A DNA stretch of 32,747 nt from JAWVEV01 sp033856535 (GCA_033856535.1 JAWVEV010000212.1:1-32747), one strand, 5' to 3'. Shown: positions 14,335 to 22,534, numbered from the stretch's first letter. Notes: generated by a model not told the origin, from the letters alone. Translations and numbers: made by a program.

Positions 14335-16281
14335 ATGAGGGGAAGGAGCGGCGCTCTCAGCGGTTTGCTCCTCGTCGCCCTGGTCGCGATGGCCTGGATC
14401 CATCCGCCCCACGGCGAGGGCGCCACCGCCGAGCGATCCGCGGTCGCGCCCAGCGGGGCGACGACCGCGGACGCGGCGTTCTGCCGCCGGTATCCGCAGA
14501 ACTGGTCGGCGCTGACGCACCGGCTGACCGCGGCCAGGTCGGCCCGCGCCCGCGCCACCTCATCGGCCGCGCGAGCGGCGGCCACCCGCCGCGTGATCGC
14601 GGCGACCTCGGCCCGACGCGCGCTCGCCGCGCGGCTGGCGGCGGCATGCCCGTCGGCGGCCAGGGCGTGCGCCGCCCATGCTCGCGAGCTGGTCTCGATC
14701 GGGAGCGGGCTCGCCGCCGCCCGGGCTGCGCTGGGGCGCGCCGCCACGCCTGCCGCCCGGGCGGCCGCACGGGCAAAGGTCGCGGCGCTCGGTCTCCGCG
14801 AGCGGCGGGCGAAGGCCCGGAGCGCCGTCGTCTGTCGCATCGCACCCGGCCGCACCGTCCCCGACGGGCCGGCGCCCGATGCCCCGGCCCCCGCAGGAGC
14901 GAACTCGCGGGAGCCCGCGCTCACCGGGCGCCAGCCGGTCGGCGGTGCGGCGGGCGTGTCCGTCTCGGCGAGCGTCGTGGCCACCTTCTCGGTCCCGATG
15001 GACCCGTCCACGATCACCGCCGCGAGCTTCCGCCTCACGCCCGCCTCGGGCGGCCCGCCCGTCGACGCGACGATCATCCCCTCGACGCGCAACATGGTCT
15101 TCACCCTGGACCCCAACCGGCCGCTCGTGCGCGGCCGGGCCTACACGGCGACGATCACGACGGCCGCGACCGGGTCCGACGGCACGCCGCTCGCCGCCGA
15201 CGAGGGGTGGAGCTTCGCCACCTCGGCCAGCGGGTCGGCGACCGAGACCGAGATCACCACCGGCGAGATCCTCGGCCCGCCCTTCGATCGCCGGAAGTTC
15301 TACGTCCGAAGTGCCGGCGGCCCCTGGCGGCTCACCTACGCGACCGGCGCAGTCGCCGCGAGGGGCAAGCTCATGAACTTCCGCGCGGCGAACGCGATCT
15401 TCGACGACGAGGCGCGCGCCGACGACGACCCGGCGGCCAACACCGCCGAGTTCATCTCGCACTTCGACGAGTACCGCGCACGCGGCATCCTCGCCTACAC
15501 GGTCTCCCTGCAGGGCGGCTCCCCGGGCTACGAGGGAGCGGTCGCGACCGCCTTCAACGCCGACGGCACGCTCAAGCCGGCGTGGCTGGACCGCGCGGCC
15601 CAGGTGATCGAGGCCGCCGACGCCCGCGGCCAGGTCGTGATCCTGACCTACTTCTATCAGGGGCAGGACCAGGTCCTGGCCGACGACCAGGCCGTGCGGG
15701 CGGCGGTGCGCAACGCCACCGACTGGCTCATCGCGCGGGGCTACCGCAACGTGATCATCGAGATCGCCAACGAGCACGACACCGCGACGTACAAGCAGCC
15801 GCTGATCAAGGGCAATCTGGCGACGGGCGGCGTGTCCGAGCTGATCGCGCTCGCCAAGAGCCGGTTCGACGGCCTCGGCTATCGCCTGCCCGTCAGCGCC
15901 TCGACGCGCGACCTCGACTTCTCGGGCCCGCTTCGCGCGGCCTCGGACCTGGTGCTGATCCACGGGAACCTCACCACCTCCGCCGAGGACGGCGCCGCCG
16001 TGGCCGCACTGGTGGCCGACCCGGCGGTGCACGGCCCGGTCGTGATGAACGAGGACTTCAACGGTTTCGACGCGGCGCAGAGCAACCTGGACGCGGACGA
16101 GCAGTCGGCGACGGCCGTGTTCAACGCCGGCGGGTCGTGGGGCCTGATGTGGCAGCGCTACAACCAGGACTACCCCTTCCAATGGGCGTTGGGGCCGGCG
16201 GCCGACATCAGCGGCGGGAGCCTGGCGAACTACTTCCGCGCGATCCTCGACCACGTGGCGCTTCTGACGGCGCCGGGGTGA
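14335..16281 (+). CDS. Secreted glycosidase-like protein 1, with an Ig-like insert
   Basis: 648 aa. A signal-like N-terminus (hydrophobic 8-21) is followed by an Ala/Arg-rich helical region (about 45-168) bounded by Cys50, 105, 112 and 167 and built from two similar halves. Next is a bacterial Ig-like domain (about 205-297: VVATFSVPMDPSTITAASFR to DEGWSFAT, typical BIG_5), then a catalytic domain (about 305-645). That domain looks like a clan GH-A barrel: strand 4 ends IEIANE (Glu480, putative acid/base) and a later strand ends VVMNED (Glu573, putative nucleophile). Exact family and substrate are unknown. The ATG lacks a good RBS; co-expression with the cupredoxin is likely. The catalytic domain is nearly identical over long stretches, also at DNA level, to the next gene. 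Confidence 0.8.
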   Translation: MRGRSGALSGLLLVALVAMAWIHPPHGEGATAERSAVAPSGATTADAAFCRRYPQNWSALTHRLTAARSARARATSSAARAAATRRVIAATSARRALAARLAAACPSAARACAAHARELVSIGSGLAAARAALGRAATPAARAAARAKVAALGLRERRAKARSAVVCRIAPGRTVPDGPAPDAPAPAGANSREPALTGRQPVGGAAGVSVSASVVATFSVPMDPSTITAASFRLTPASGGPPVDATIIPSTRNMVFTLDPNRPLVRGRAYTATITTAATGSDGTPLAADEGWSFATSASGSATETEITTGEILGPPFDRRKFYVRSAGGPWRLTYATGAVAARGKLMNFRAANAIFDDEARADDDPAANTAEFISHFDEYRARGILAYTVSLQGGSPGYEGAVATAFNADGTLKPAWLDRAAQVIEAADARGQVVILTYFYQGQDQVLADDQAVRAAVRNATDWLIARGYRNVIIEIANEHDTATYKQPLIKGNLATGGVSELIALAKSRFDGLGYRLPVSASTRDLDFSGPLRAASDLVLIHGNLTTSAEDGAAVAALVADPAVHGPVVMNEDFNGFDAAQSNLDADEQSATAVFNAGGSWGLMWQRYNQDYPFQWALGPAADISGGSLANYFRAILDHVALLTAPG

Positions 16282-16306
16282 ACGGGCCCTTCGCCGGGTG
16301 ACGGCC
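16251..16306 (+). repeat. Downstream end of duplicated unit (copy 1)
   Basis: These 56 bp, from the last codons of the first glycosidase gene into its 3' flank, recur at 18020-18075 (offset 1769 bp) with only a few mismatches, including the untranslated TGAACGGGCCCTTCGC. The duplication therefore carried the flank along with the gene. Confidence 0.75.
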
Positions 16307-16354
16307 AAGTGCTTGCCGGTGGGGGCCGAAGGTCGACCCGGCCGTGCGTAGAAG
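16304..16354 (+). promoter_or_regulatory. Second glycosidase promoter (copy 2 of the cupredoxin promoter)
   Basis: GCCAAGTGCTTGCC at 16304 matches GCCAAGTCATTGCC at 13688. The 20-bp core at 16335-16354 matches 13720-13739 with three differences and ends in TAGAAG. The distance from the first G to the end of the TTG start is 91 nt in both copies. Confidence 0.6.
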
Positions 16355-16391
16355 AAGTTCCGCACCCGCTCCCCGGCACGGAGGCCTCCGG

Positions 16392-18050
16392 TTGCCAGTC
16401 CCGATCCGCGGTCTGCTCGTCGTCATCGCCCTGATCGCCATGGCGTCGATCCACCCGCCCCGCGGCGAGGGCGTTCCCATCGAGCGGATGTCCGCGGGGC
16501 CGGCCCGGGCGGCGACCGCCGACGCGGCCTTCTGCCGCCGGTATCCGCAGCGCTGGTCGGCGCTCACGCGACAACTGGCCGCGGCGGGGTCCGCCCGCGC
16601 GCGGGCCACCACCCCGGCCTCCCGGGCGGCCGCCGGCCGTCGCGTGAACGCGTTGACGGCGGATCGGCGCGCCCTCGCCGCGCGGCTGAGGACGTCATGC
16701 CCGTCGGCCGCCGCGAGGTGCGCCGCACATGCTCGCCAACTGGCCTCGCTCGAGGGCCGGCTCGCGCGCGCCGTCCTCGCCCGGGCGCGCGCCACCACCC
16801 CGGCCGGCCGCGCGACCGCGGGGCGCAAGATCGCGTCGCTCCGCCTCCTGGAGCGACGGGCGACCGCCCGGACCTCCGTCGTCTGCCGCCTCACGGTCCC
16901 CCGGCCGGACGTCGCGACGGTTCCCGATCCCTCGGCGAGCGCGACCCCGCCGCCGACCGACGTGCCCGTCGTGCCGCCGGCCGGCGGGCCCCCCGCGGTC
17001 GCGCCGGCGAGCGGGACCGAGATCGCCACCGGCGAGATGCTCGGGCCGCCCTTCGACCGGCGCAGCTTCTACATGCGGCTCGCCGGCGGACCCTGGGCGC
17101 CCACCTACGCGACCGGGCCCGTCGCCGCGTGGGGCAAGCTCATGAACTTCCGCGCGGCGAACGCGATCTTCGACGACGAGGCGCGCGCCGACGACGACCC
17201 GGCCGCGAACACGGCCGCCTTCATCGCGCACTTCGGCGAGTACCGGGCGCGCGGCATCCTGGCCTACACGGTCTCCCTACAGGGCGGCGCCCCGGGCTAC
17301 GACGGGGCCGTCGCGAGCGCCTTCACCCCCGACGGATCGCTCAAGCAGCCCTGGCTGGACCGCGCGGCCCAGGTGATCGAGGCCGCCGGCGCGCACGGCC
17401 AAGCGGTGATCCTCACCTACTTCTACCAGGGGCAGGACCAGGTCCTGGCCGACGATCAGGCGGTGCGGGCGGCGGTGCGCAACGCCACCGACTGGCTCGT
17501 CGCGCGGGGCTACCGCAACGTGATCATCGAGATCGCCAACGAGCACGACACCTCGACGTACAAGCAGCCGCTGATCAAGAAGAACCTGGCGATCGGCGGC
17601 GTGGCCGAGCTGATCACGCTCGCCAAGAGCCGGTTCGCTGGCCGCGGCTACCGGCTGCCCGTGAGCGCCTCCACGCGCGACCTCGACTTCACGGGGCCGC
17701 TCCGCGCGGCCTCGGACCTGGCGCTGGTCCACGGGAACCTGACGACCCCCGCGGAGGACGGAGCGGCCGTGGCCCGGCTCGTGGCCGACCCGACGGTGCA
17801 CGGTCCGGTGGTGATGAACGAGGACTTCAACGGCTTTGCCGCGACGCCGGCCAACCTGACCGCCGACGAGCTGACGGGGACGAACGTGTTCGCCGCCGGC
17901 GGGTCGTGGGGCCCGATGTGGCAGCGCTACAACCAGGACTACCCGTTCCAGTGGGCCCTCGGGCCCTCGGCCGACATCAGCGGCGGCAGCCTGGCGAACT
18001 ACTTCCGCGCCCTCCTCGACCACGTGGCGCTTCTGACGGCGCCGGGATGA
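16392..18050 (+). CDS. Secreted glycosidase-like protein 2
   Basis: 552 aa, tandem paralogue of the preceding gene. The signal-like segment PIRGLLVVIALIAMASIHPP is followed by the same Cys-bounded Ala/Arg-rich double helical repeat. A Pro/Ala/Thr-rich linker (about 170-205) sits where copy 1 has the Ig-like domain, then comes the GH-A-like catalytic domain with Glu384 (IEIANEHD) and Glu477 (VVMNEDFNG), 93 residues apart exactly as in copy 1. I choose the TTG at 16392, not the GTG at 16344: GGAGG lies 7 nt upstream, and the RBS/start layout duplicates that of the cupredoxin gene. It likely has its own regulated promoter. Secreted, substrate unknown. Confidence 0.8.
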   Translation: MPVPIRGLLVVIALIAMASIHPPRGEGVPIERMSAGPARAATADAAFCRRYPQRWSALTRQLAAAGSARARATTPASRAAAGRRVNALTADRRALAARLRTSCPSAAARCAAHARQLASLEGRLARAVLARARATTPAGRATAGRKIASLRLLERRATARTSVVCRLTVPRPDVATVPDPSASATPPPTDVPVVPPAGGPPAVAPASGTEIATGEMLGPPFDRRSFYMRLAGGPWAPTYATGPVAAWGKLMNFRAANAIFDDEARADDDPAANTAAFIAHFGEYRARGILAYTVSLQGGAPGYDGAVASAFTPDGSLKQPWLDRAAQVIEAAGAHGQAVILTYFYQGQDQVLADDQAVRAAVRNATDWLVARGYRNVIIEIANEHDTSTYKQPLIKKNLAIGGVAELITLAKSRFAGRGYRLPVSASTRDLDFTGPLRAASDLALVHGNLTTPAEDGAAVARLVADPTVHGPVVMNEDFNGFAATPANLTADELTGTNVFAAGGSWGPMWQRYNQDYPFQWALGPSADISGGSLANYFRALLDHVALLTAPG

Positions 18051-18075
18051 ACGGGCCCTTCGCGGGGTGACGGCC
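18020..18075 (+). repeat. Downstream end of duplicated unit (copy 2)
   Basis: Matches 16251-16306; see that entry. Sequence similarity stops soon after this point, marking the right edge of the tandem duplication. Confidence 0.75.
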
Positions 18076-18103
18076 GCGCTGGGATCGCGCCTGCGAACGC
18101 GCA

Positions 18104-18109
18104 TAGGAT
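18104..18109 (+). promoter_or_regulatory. -10 element upstream of the 96-residue protein gene
   Basis: TAGGAT, a good TAnnnT box 41 nt before the ATG at 18151. A -35 element is not evident. Confidence 0.3.
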
Positions 18110-18150
18110 CCCGGCGAAGCCCACCATCGCGCGAGCGCGAGGAGGTCCGA

Positions 18151-18441
18151 ATGTCGTACGTGATCGTGCACACCTTCCCCGGCGGCACGGAGGAGCAGTA
18201 CCAGGCGGCCCTGGCCGCCGTGCATCCCGGCCTGGACCAGCTGCCGCCCGGTCAGCTCCTGCACTACGCGGGACCGTCCGCGGCGGGTTGGACGATCGTG
18301 GCCGTCCACGACTCGAAGGAGAGCTGGGAGACGTTCCGCGACGAGACCCTGCTGCCGGTGTTCGAGTCCGGCATCGAGGGCTCGTTCGCCGGGCCGCCTG
18401 ACGAGATCGCCTTCCAGCCGGCGACCGAGCTGTCCGCGTAG
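18151..18441 (+). CDS. Small conserved-looking protein, possibly dimeric alpha-beta barrel
   Basis: 96 aa soluble protein, family not firmly recognised. It starts MSYVIVHTFPGGTEEQYQAA, has a helix, a YAGPSAAGWTIVAVHDSKES strand pair, then WETFRDETLLPVFE. This alternation resembles ferredoxin-like small proteins of the antibiotic biosynthesis monooxygenase type, but no catalytic residue supports an enzymatic call. The ATG has GGAGG 7-8 nt upstream, a strong RBS. Monocistronic, convergent with a kinase gene and followed by a hairpin. Confidence 0.7.
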   Translation: MSYVIVHTFPGGTEEQYQAALAAVHPGLDQLPPGQLLHYAGPSAAGWTIVAVHDSKESWETFRDETLLPVFESGIEGSFAGPPDEIAFQPATELSA

Positions 18442-18449
18442 GCCGTCCT

Positions 18450-18477
18450 CCGGCCGCTCCGATCGAGCAGCGGCCGG
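18450..18477. terminator. Hairpin between convergent genes
   Basis: CCGGCCGCT (18450-18458) pairs with AGCGGCCGG (18469-18477) around a 10-nt loop that can itself add GCTC/GAGC pairing. It lies just after the stop at 18441 and before the convergent kinase end at 18535, so it may serve both directions. No T-tract. Confidence 0.5.
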
Positions 18478-18534
18478 CACGGGCCGCCCATCGGCGCGTG
18501 GTTGGTGAACCCGTCGGCTGCGGCGCCGGCACGG

Positions 18535-19968
18535 TCATGCCGGCATGGCGATGGTCAGGAGGAGCGTCACCGTCGTGCCCCGATCGGGGTGCATACATGC
18601 CACCTCGATCAGCTCCGGGTGCGAGGTGGGCTGGCGGTGGTGGTGCCCCTCGGCGCAGATCCTGAGCTGACCACCGTGAGCTGTGGCGATGGCGTCGACC
18701 AGCGCGAGCCCCAGGCCGGTGCCGGTCTCGGCGCGCGCGCTGTCCCCCTGGCGGAAGCGCTCGGCGGCGTGCGAGAGGAAGCCGGGAGAAGGCCCCGGCC
18801 CCTCGTCGTGCACGGCCAGCGTCACCACCGCGCCGTCCTCGCGGGCGCTGAGCGTGATCCGGCCGCCGCCGTGCCGGGCGGCGTTGTCAACGAGGTTCCC
18901 GAGCGCCCGCTCCAGCAGGCGCGGATCGGCATGCACCAGGAGCCCCGCGCGCGCCTCGACGACCACCTCGCGACCATCGGCCTGACCGCGGGCCCGTTGC
19001 GCTGCCGACCGGAGGAGTCGTCCGGCGTCGAGGTCCTCCGCCGAGGGGGTGGCGCTTCCGAGCGCACCGAGTGCCAGGAGATCCTCGGTGAGGTCCACCA
19101 GCCGGGTGGTGCTGGTGGCAAGTCGGTGCAGAGCGGCCTCGTATTCCCCAGCGGTGCGGCGCTTGCGTAAGGCGAGGTCGATCTCGGCGGCCTGGACGGC
19201 CAGGGGCGTGCGCAGCTCGTGGCTGGCGTCGTCGATGAACTGGCGCTGGCGGTCGGCCGCGCGCTCCTGGGCGTCGAGCATCGCGTTCAGCGTGGCGCCG
19301 AGGCGGGCGATCTCGTCTCCGGGTTCAACGGGTACCGACAGGCGCACCCCGGCGGCACCCTGGGCGATGCGCTCGGCCTGCGCGCGGTAGTCCTCGACGG
19401 GGTCGAGAGCAGCGTGGGCGAGGCGGTAGCCGACGAAAGATGCGATCGCGAGCGCGGCGAGGTTGGCGATGGCGAGCTGGGCGAGCAGCTCGCGCAGGGC
19501 CTCGTCACGCTGGTCGAGGCGGACGGCGGTGACGGCGACCGCCGCCGGACCGGGCCCGCCGACCGGGGTGGCGCGGATGCGGAGGTGCCTGCCTCGGCCG
19601 GAGAACAGCGTGCCGCGGCCCGCGGTCAACGGCCGTGACCGCGCGGACCGGGCCTGCTCGGGGGTGAGGAGGGCGGTTCCCCCGGAGATGCCGGGTCCGC
19701 TCGCGAGGATCCGGCCGCCAGCGTCCAGGATCTGCGCGTCGCGTCCCTCCGAGGCGACCGCGGCGAGCGCGGCCGCAGGCGCGGCCGCGGAGGCGGCCTT
19801 CGTCAGGTCGGCGGACTGGTTCGCGAGGTCTTGGTCGAGCCGGTGGTCGAGGGCCGTCTGCACGCGCCAGACGACGAAGGCACCCGCGGCGAGGAGCACC
19901 ACGAGCATCGCGCCGGCGAAGCCGACGACCAGCCGGACCCGCAGGGGCAGGCGGCGTAGGCGGCCCAA
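18535..19968 (-). CDS. Sensor histidine kinase with a His-rich C-terminal insertion
   Basis: 477 aa: helix 1 (about 11-34), an extracytoplasmic domain of about 125 residues, helix 2 (162-184), HAMP, HisKA with phospho-His250 (DDASHELRTPLA), and an ATPase domain with N-box NLVDNAARHG, DEGPGPSPG and GTGLGLALVDA. After the usual GGQLRI strand an insertion at about 438-463 carries Cys438, His442-444, His450, Cys458, Met459 and His460 before the final strand TTVTLLL. In ordinary kinases this turn is a few residues long. The TTG start directly abuts the regulator stop (TGA-TTG) with no RBS of its own, implying translational coupling. It sits opposite an ABC exporter, its probable target. Confidence 0.9.
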   Translation of the reverse strand: MGRLRRLPLRVRLVVGFAGAMLVVLLAAGAFVVWRVQTALDHRLDQDLANQSADLTKAASAAAPAAALAAVASEGRDAQILDAGGRILASGPGISGGTALLTPEQARSARSRPLTAGRGTLFSGRGRHLRIRATPVGGPGPAAVAVTAVRLDQRDEALRELLAQLAIANLAALAIASFVGYRLAHAALDPVEDYRAQAERIAQGAAGVRLSVPVEPGDEIARLGATLNAMLDAQERAADRQRQFIDDASHELRTPLAVQAAEIDLALRKRRTAGEYEAALHRLATSTTRLVDLTEDLLALGALGSATPSAEDLDAGRLLRSAAQRARGQADGREVVVEARAGLLVHADPRLLERALGNLVDNAARHGGGRITLSAREDGAVVTLAVHDEGPGPSPGFLSHAAERFRQGDSARAETGTGLGLALVDAIATAHGGQLRICAEGHHHRQPTSHPELIEVACMHPDRGTTVTLLLTIAMPA

Positions 19969-20637
19969 TCAGGCGGTCGGGTCGAGCCGGAACCCCACGC
20001 CCCGGACCGTCCGGATCGACTCGCGGCCGAAGGGGCGGTCGAGCTTGGCGCGCAGCGCGGCGACGTGGACGTCGATGGCGTTGCTGCGAAGGTCGGCCTC
20101 TCCGTCCCACACCTCATTCACCAGGTGGGTGCGGGTGACGACCCGCCCGGCGCGCTCGGCGAGGAACGTGAGGACGTCGAGCTCGCGTGCGGTGAGATCG
20201 ATGACGATCCCACCGCGCTCGACGGTGCGCGCGTCGCGGTCGATGACGATGTCGCCGATCGCGAGGCGCCCGGCGCCGCCGTGCCGGCGGGCGAAGACCC
20301 GAAGGCGCGCCAGCAGCTCATCGAGGGAGAACGGCTTGGTGAGGTAGTCGTCGGCGCCGGCGTCAAGGCCGCTGATCCGGTCGGGCACCCCGCCGCGCGC
20401 GGTCAGCATCAGGACCGGGACCGGGTTGCCGCGGGCGCGCAGCTCTCGGCACACCGACGGGCCGTCCTGGCCGGGCAGCATCCAGTCGAGCACGATCGCG
20501 TCAAAGCCTTCCGCCATCGCGGCGCGCACACCCTCGGGGCCCGTGGTGTGCAACTTAACCTCGTGGCCGGCGTCGGCAAGGCCGCGCGAGAGGACGTCGC
20601 CGAGCGCCCGGTCGTCCTCGATGACGAGCACCCGCAT
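19969..20637 (-). CDS. OmpR-family response regulator of the ABC transporter locus
   Basis: 222 aa: receiver domain with Glu7/Asp8/Asp9, phosphoacceptor Asp51 (VLDWMLPGQDG), MLTAR and TKPF, then a winged helix ending SIRTVRGVGFRLDP. The DWMLPG phosphorylation loop is common in MprA/QseB-like regulators. ATG 20637 is taken rather than an upstream extension to 20676, which would run through the promoter repeats. It is the first gene of a two-gene unit with the kinase and divergent from the ABC transporter across 74 bp. Confidence 0.93.
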   Translation of the reverse strand: MRVLVIEDDRALGDVLSRGLADAGHEVKLHTTGPEGVRAAMAEGFDAIVLDWMLPGQDGPSVCRELRARGNPVPVLMLTARGGVPDRISGLDAGADDYLTKPFSLDELLARLRVFARRHGGAGRLAIGDIVIDRDARTVERGGIVIDLTARELDVLTFLAERAGRVVTRTHLVNEVWDGEADLRSNAIDVHVAALRAKLDRPFGRESIRTVRGVGFRLDPTA

Positions 20638-20669
20638 CGCCGGCCATTGTGCCCGACCCGTCCGCCGGC

Positions 20670-20703
20670 GCTTCACGATCGCTTCATGGTCGTCCCCTAC
20701 CGT
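20670..20703 (+). promoter_or_regulatory. Direct-repeat box and -10 element of the ABC transporter operon
   Basis: GCTTCACGATC (20670-20680) and GCTTCATGGTC (20681-20691) form an 11-bp direct repeat, followed by a -10-like TACCGT (20698-20703). The repeat sits where a -35 element would be, as in PhoB-activated promoters. The TSS would fall near 20710, making the ATG at 20712 practically leaderless; no RBS is visible. Confidence 0.5.
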
Positions 20704-20711
20704 CGCGCCCC

Positions 20712-21665
20712 ATGACAGACAGCCTCGCCGTCGACGCCGTCGACGTCACCAAGCGCTACGGCGACCTGGTCGCCGTCGACGCGATCACCGTGCGGGTCGC
20801 CCAAGGGGAGGTGTACGGCGTGCTCGGCCCGAACGGCGCCGGCAAGACGACCTTCCTCAGGATGTTGTTCGGTCTCATCGCCCCGGACGCCGGTTCCATT
20901 CGGCTGTTCGGCCGGAGTTGGAAGGACGCCGGCCCGAGGACCCTGGACGGGGTCGCGGGGTTCATCGAGAGCCCGAAGTTCTACCCCTACCTCAGCGCCC
21001 GCAGGAACCTGGTCGGCCTCTCGGTCCTCGACGGCGGCGCCCCCGCGGGGCGCATCGACGAGGTGCTGGAGATCGTCGACCTCAGCGACCGCGCGGACGA
21101 CAAGGTCGGGGGGTACTCGTTCGGGATGCGCCAGCGGCTCGGCGTCGCGGCCAGCCTCCTGCGCGACCCGCGCCTCCTGGTGCTCGACGAGCCCGGCAAC
21201 GGCCTCGACCCCGCCGGCATGCGCGACATGCGCGCCCTCATCGCGCGCCTGGCGGGCAGCGGCCTGACCGTGCTCCTCAGCTCGCACGACATGGTCGAGG
21301 TCGAGGAGATCTGCGACAACGTCACGGTCATGCGCGCCGGCCGGGTGGCGTTTCACGGCGGCATCGCCGACCTGCGCGCGCAGGCGCCCGAGCAGGGTCA
21401 CCGGCTCGCCACCAGCGACGACCCTCGGGCCCTCTCGCTGTCGGGCGGCACCCGCGTGCAGGAGCACCCCGACGGCGGCCTGATGGTCCACGGCTCCCAG
21501 GCCGAGGTGGACCGCTACGTCGCGGCCGTCGTCGGCGCCGGGATCTCGCTGCGGGCGCTCCGGCTGACCGAGGCGCCCCTCGAGGCCCTCTTCTTCATGC
21601 TCACCGAGGCCGACGCCGGTCCGCCCGCGACGGGCCCGCGCCCAACCGCGGAGGTGGGGGCGTGA
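20712..21665 (+). CDS. ABC transporter ATP-binding protein
   Basis: 317 aa. One nucleotide-binding domain (about 5-220): Walker A GPNGAGKTT (39-47), Q-loop region, signature YSFGMRQRLG (from 135), Walker B LLVLDEPGNGLDP, switch His in LLSSHDM. The C-terminal 90 residues (from about HRLATSDDP) form the accessory domain seen in DrrA/BcrA-type exporters. It powers the permease encoded next, overlapping by GTGA. Subfamily resemblance suggests export of a lipid, peptide or drug-like compound, such as bacitracin-type or signalling molecules; the substrate is unknown. Leaderless expression from the box at 20670 is likely. Confidence 0.92.
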   Translation: MTDSLAVDAVDVTKRYGDLVAVDAITVRVAQGEVYGVLGPNGAGKTTFLRMLFGLIAPDAGSIRLFGRSWKDAGPRTLDGVAGFIESPKFYPYLSARRNLVGLSVLDGGAPAGRIDEVLEIVDLSDRADDKVGGYSFGMRQRLGVAASLLRDPRLLVLDEPGNGLDPAGMRDMRALIARLAGSGLTVLLSSHDMVEVEEICDNVTVMRAGRVAFHGGIADLRAQAPEQGHRLATSDDPRALSLSGGTRVQEHPDGGLMVHGSQAEVDRYVAAVVGAGISLRALRLTEAPLEALFFMLTEADAGPPATGPRPTAEVGA

Positions 21666-22534
21666 GCACCGCCACCGAGACCCTGGGGCCCGGCGCCGCC
21701 GCCGCCGGGATCCGGCCGCTGCCGACACTCCTCGACGCGGTTGGTTGGGAGGTCCGCAAGCTGTCCGCCCAGATCCGGGCCCGTGCGGTGCTCCTGCTGA
21801 TGGTGATCGCGCCGCCACTGATCGTGGTGATCGTCAACGGCCAGGGCCGTCCCCCGAAAGACACCCTCTTCGGCCGGTACGTCCACGACAGCGGCTACGC
21901 GATGCCCCTCCTCATCCTCGGGTTCGCGAGCCAGTGGGTGCTGCCGATGCTCACCGCGATCGTCGCCGGAGATATCTTCGCCGCCGAGGACCACCACGGC
22001 ACCTGGAAGACCCTGCTGACGCGTTCGGCCAGCCGCGGCCAGGTGTTCTGGGCAAAGGCGATCACCTCGATCGCGTTCGCGATCGTGGCGGTCGTGCTGC
22101 TGGCGGCGAGCACGATCGGCAGCAGCGTCCTGATCGTCGGACACCAGCAGTTGACCGGCCTCGGCGGCCAGCTGATCCCCTCCGGGACCGCGGCGTGGCT
22201 GGTCGGGCTCAGCTGGGCCACCGCGCTGGCCCCGATGATCGGGTTCACCTGCCTGGCGCTGCTGCTGTCGATCTGGACACGCAACCCGGCGTTCGGGATC
22301 GCCGCGCCGGTGGTGATCGGCCTCACGATGCAGCTGGTCGGGACCCTCGGCGGCATCGAGGCGCTGCGACCCCTGCTGCTGACCACTCCGTTCGAGTCCT
22401 GGCACGGCCTACTCGCCCAGGAGCGCTTCTACGGACCCTTGACCTCGGGGCTGGTGGCATCCGCCGTGTGGTCGATCGGGTGTCTGGCGGCCGGCTACCT
22501 CATCATGCGCCGCCGCGACTTCACCGGAGGCTGA
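21662..22534 (+). CDS. ABC transporter permease (ABC-2 type)
   Basis: 290 aa membrane protein with six predicted helices. The first follows the amphipathic entry WEVRKLSAQIRARAVLLLMV; then AMPLLILGFASQWVLPMLTA, a cytoplasmic stretch AAEDHHGTWKTLLTRSASRG typical of ABC-2 permeases (contact loop with the ATPase), and four more. The GTG start overlaps the ATPase stop (GTGA), so the two subunits are made in a fixed ratio. It forms the membrane channel of an exporter, probably as a homodimer. Confidence 0.88.
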   Translation: MSTATETLGPGAAAAGIRPLPTLLDAVGWEVRKLSAQIRARAVLLLMVIAPPLIVVIVNGQGRPPKDTLFGRYVHDSGYAMPLLILGFASQWVLPMLTAIVAGDIFAAEDHHGTWKTLLTRSASRGQVFWAKAITSIAFAIVAVVLLAASTIGSSVLIVGHQQLTGLGGQLIPSGTAAWLVGLSWATALAPMIGFTCLALLLSIWTRNPAFGIAAPVVIGLTMQLVGTLGGIEALRPLLLTTPFESWHGLLAQERFYGPLTSGLVASAVWSIGCLAAGYLIMRRRDFTGG

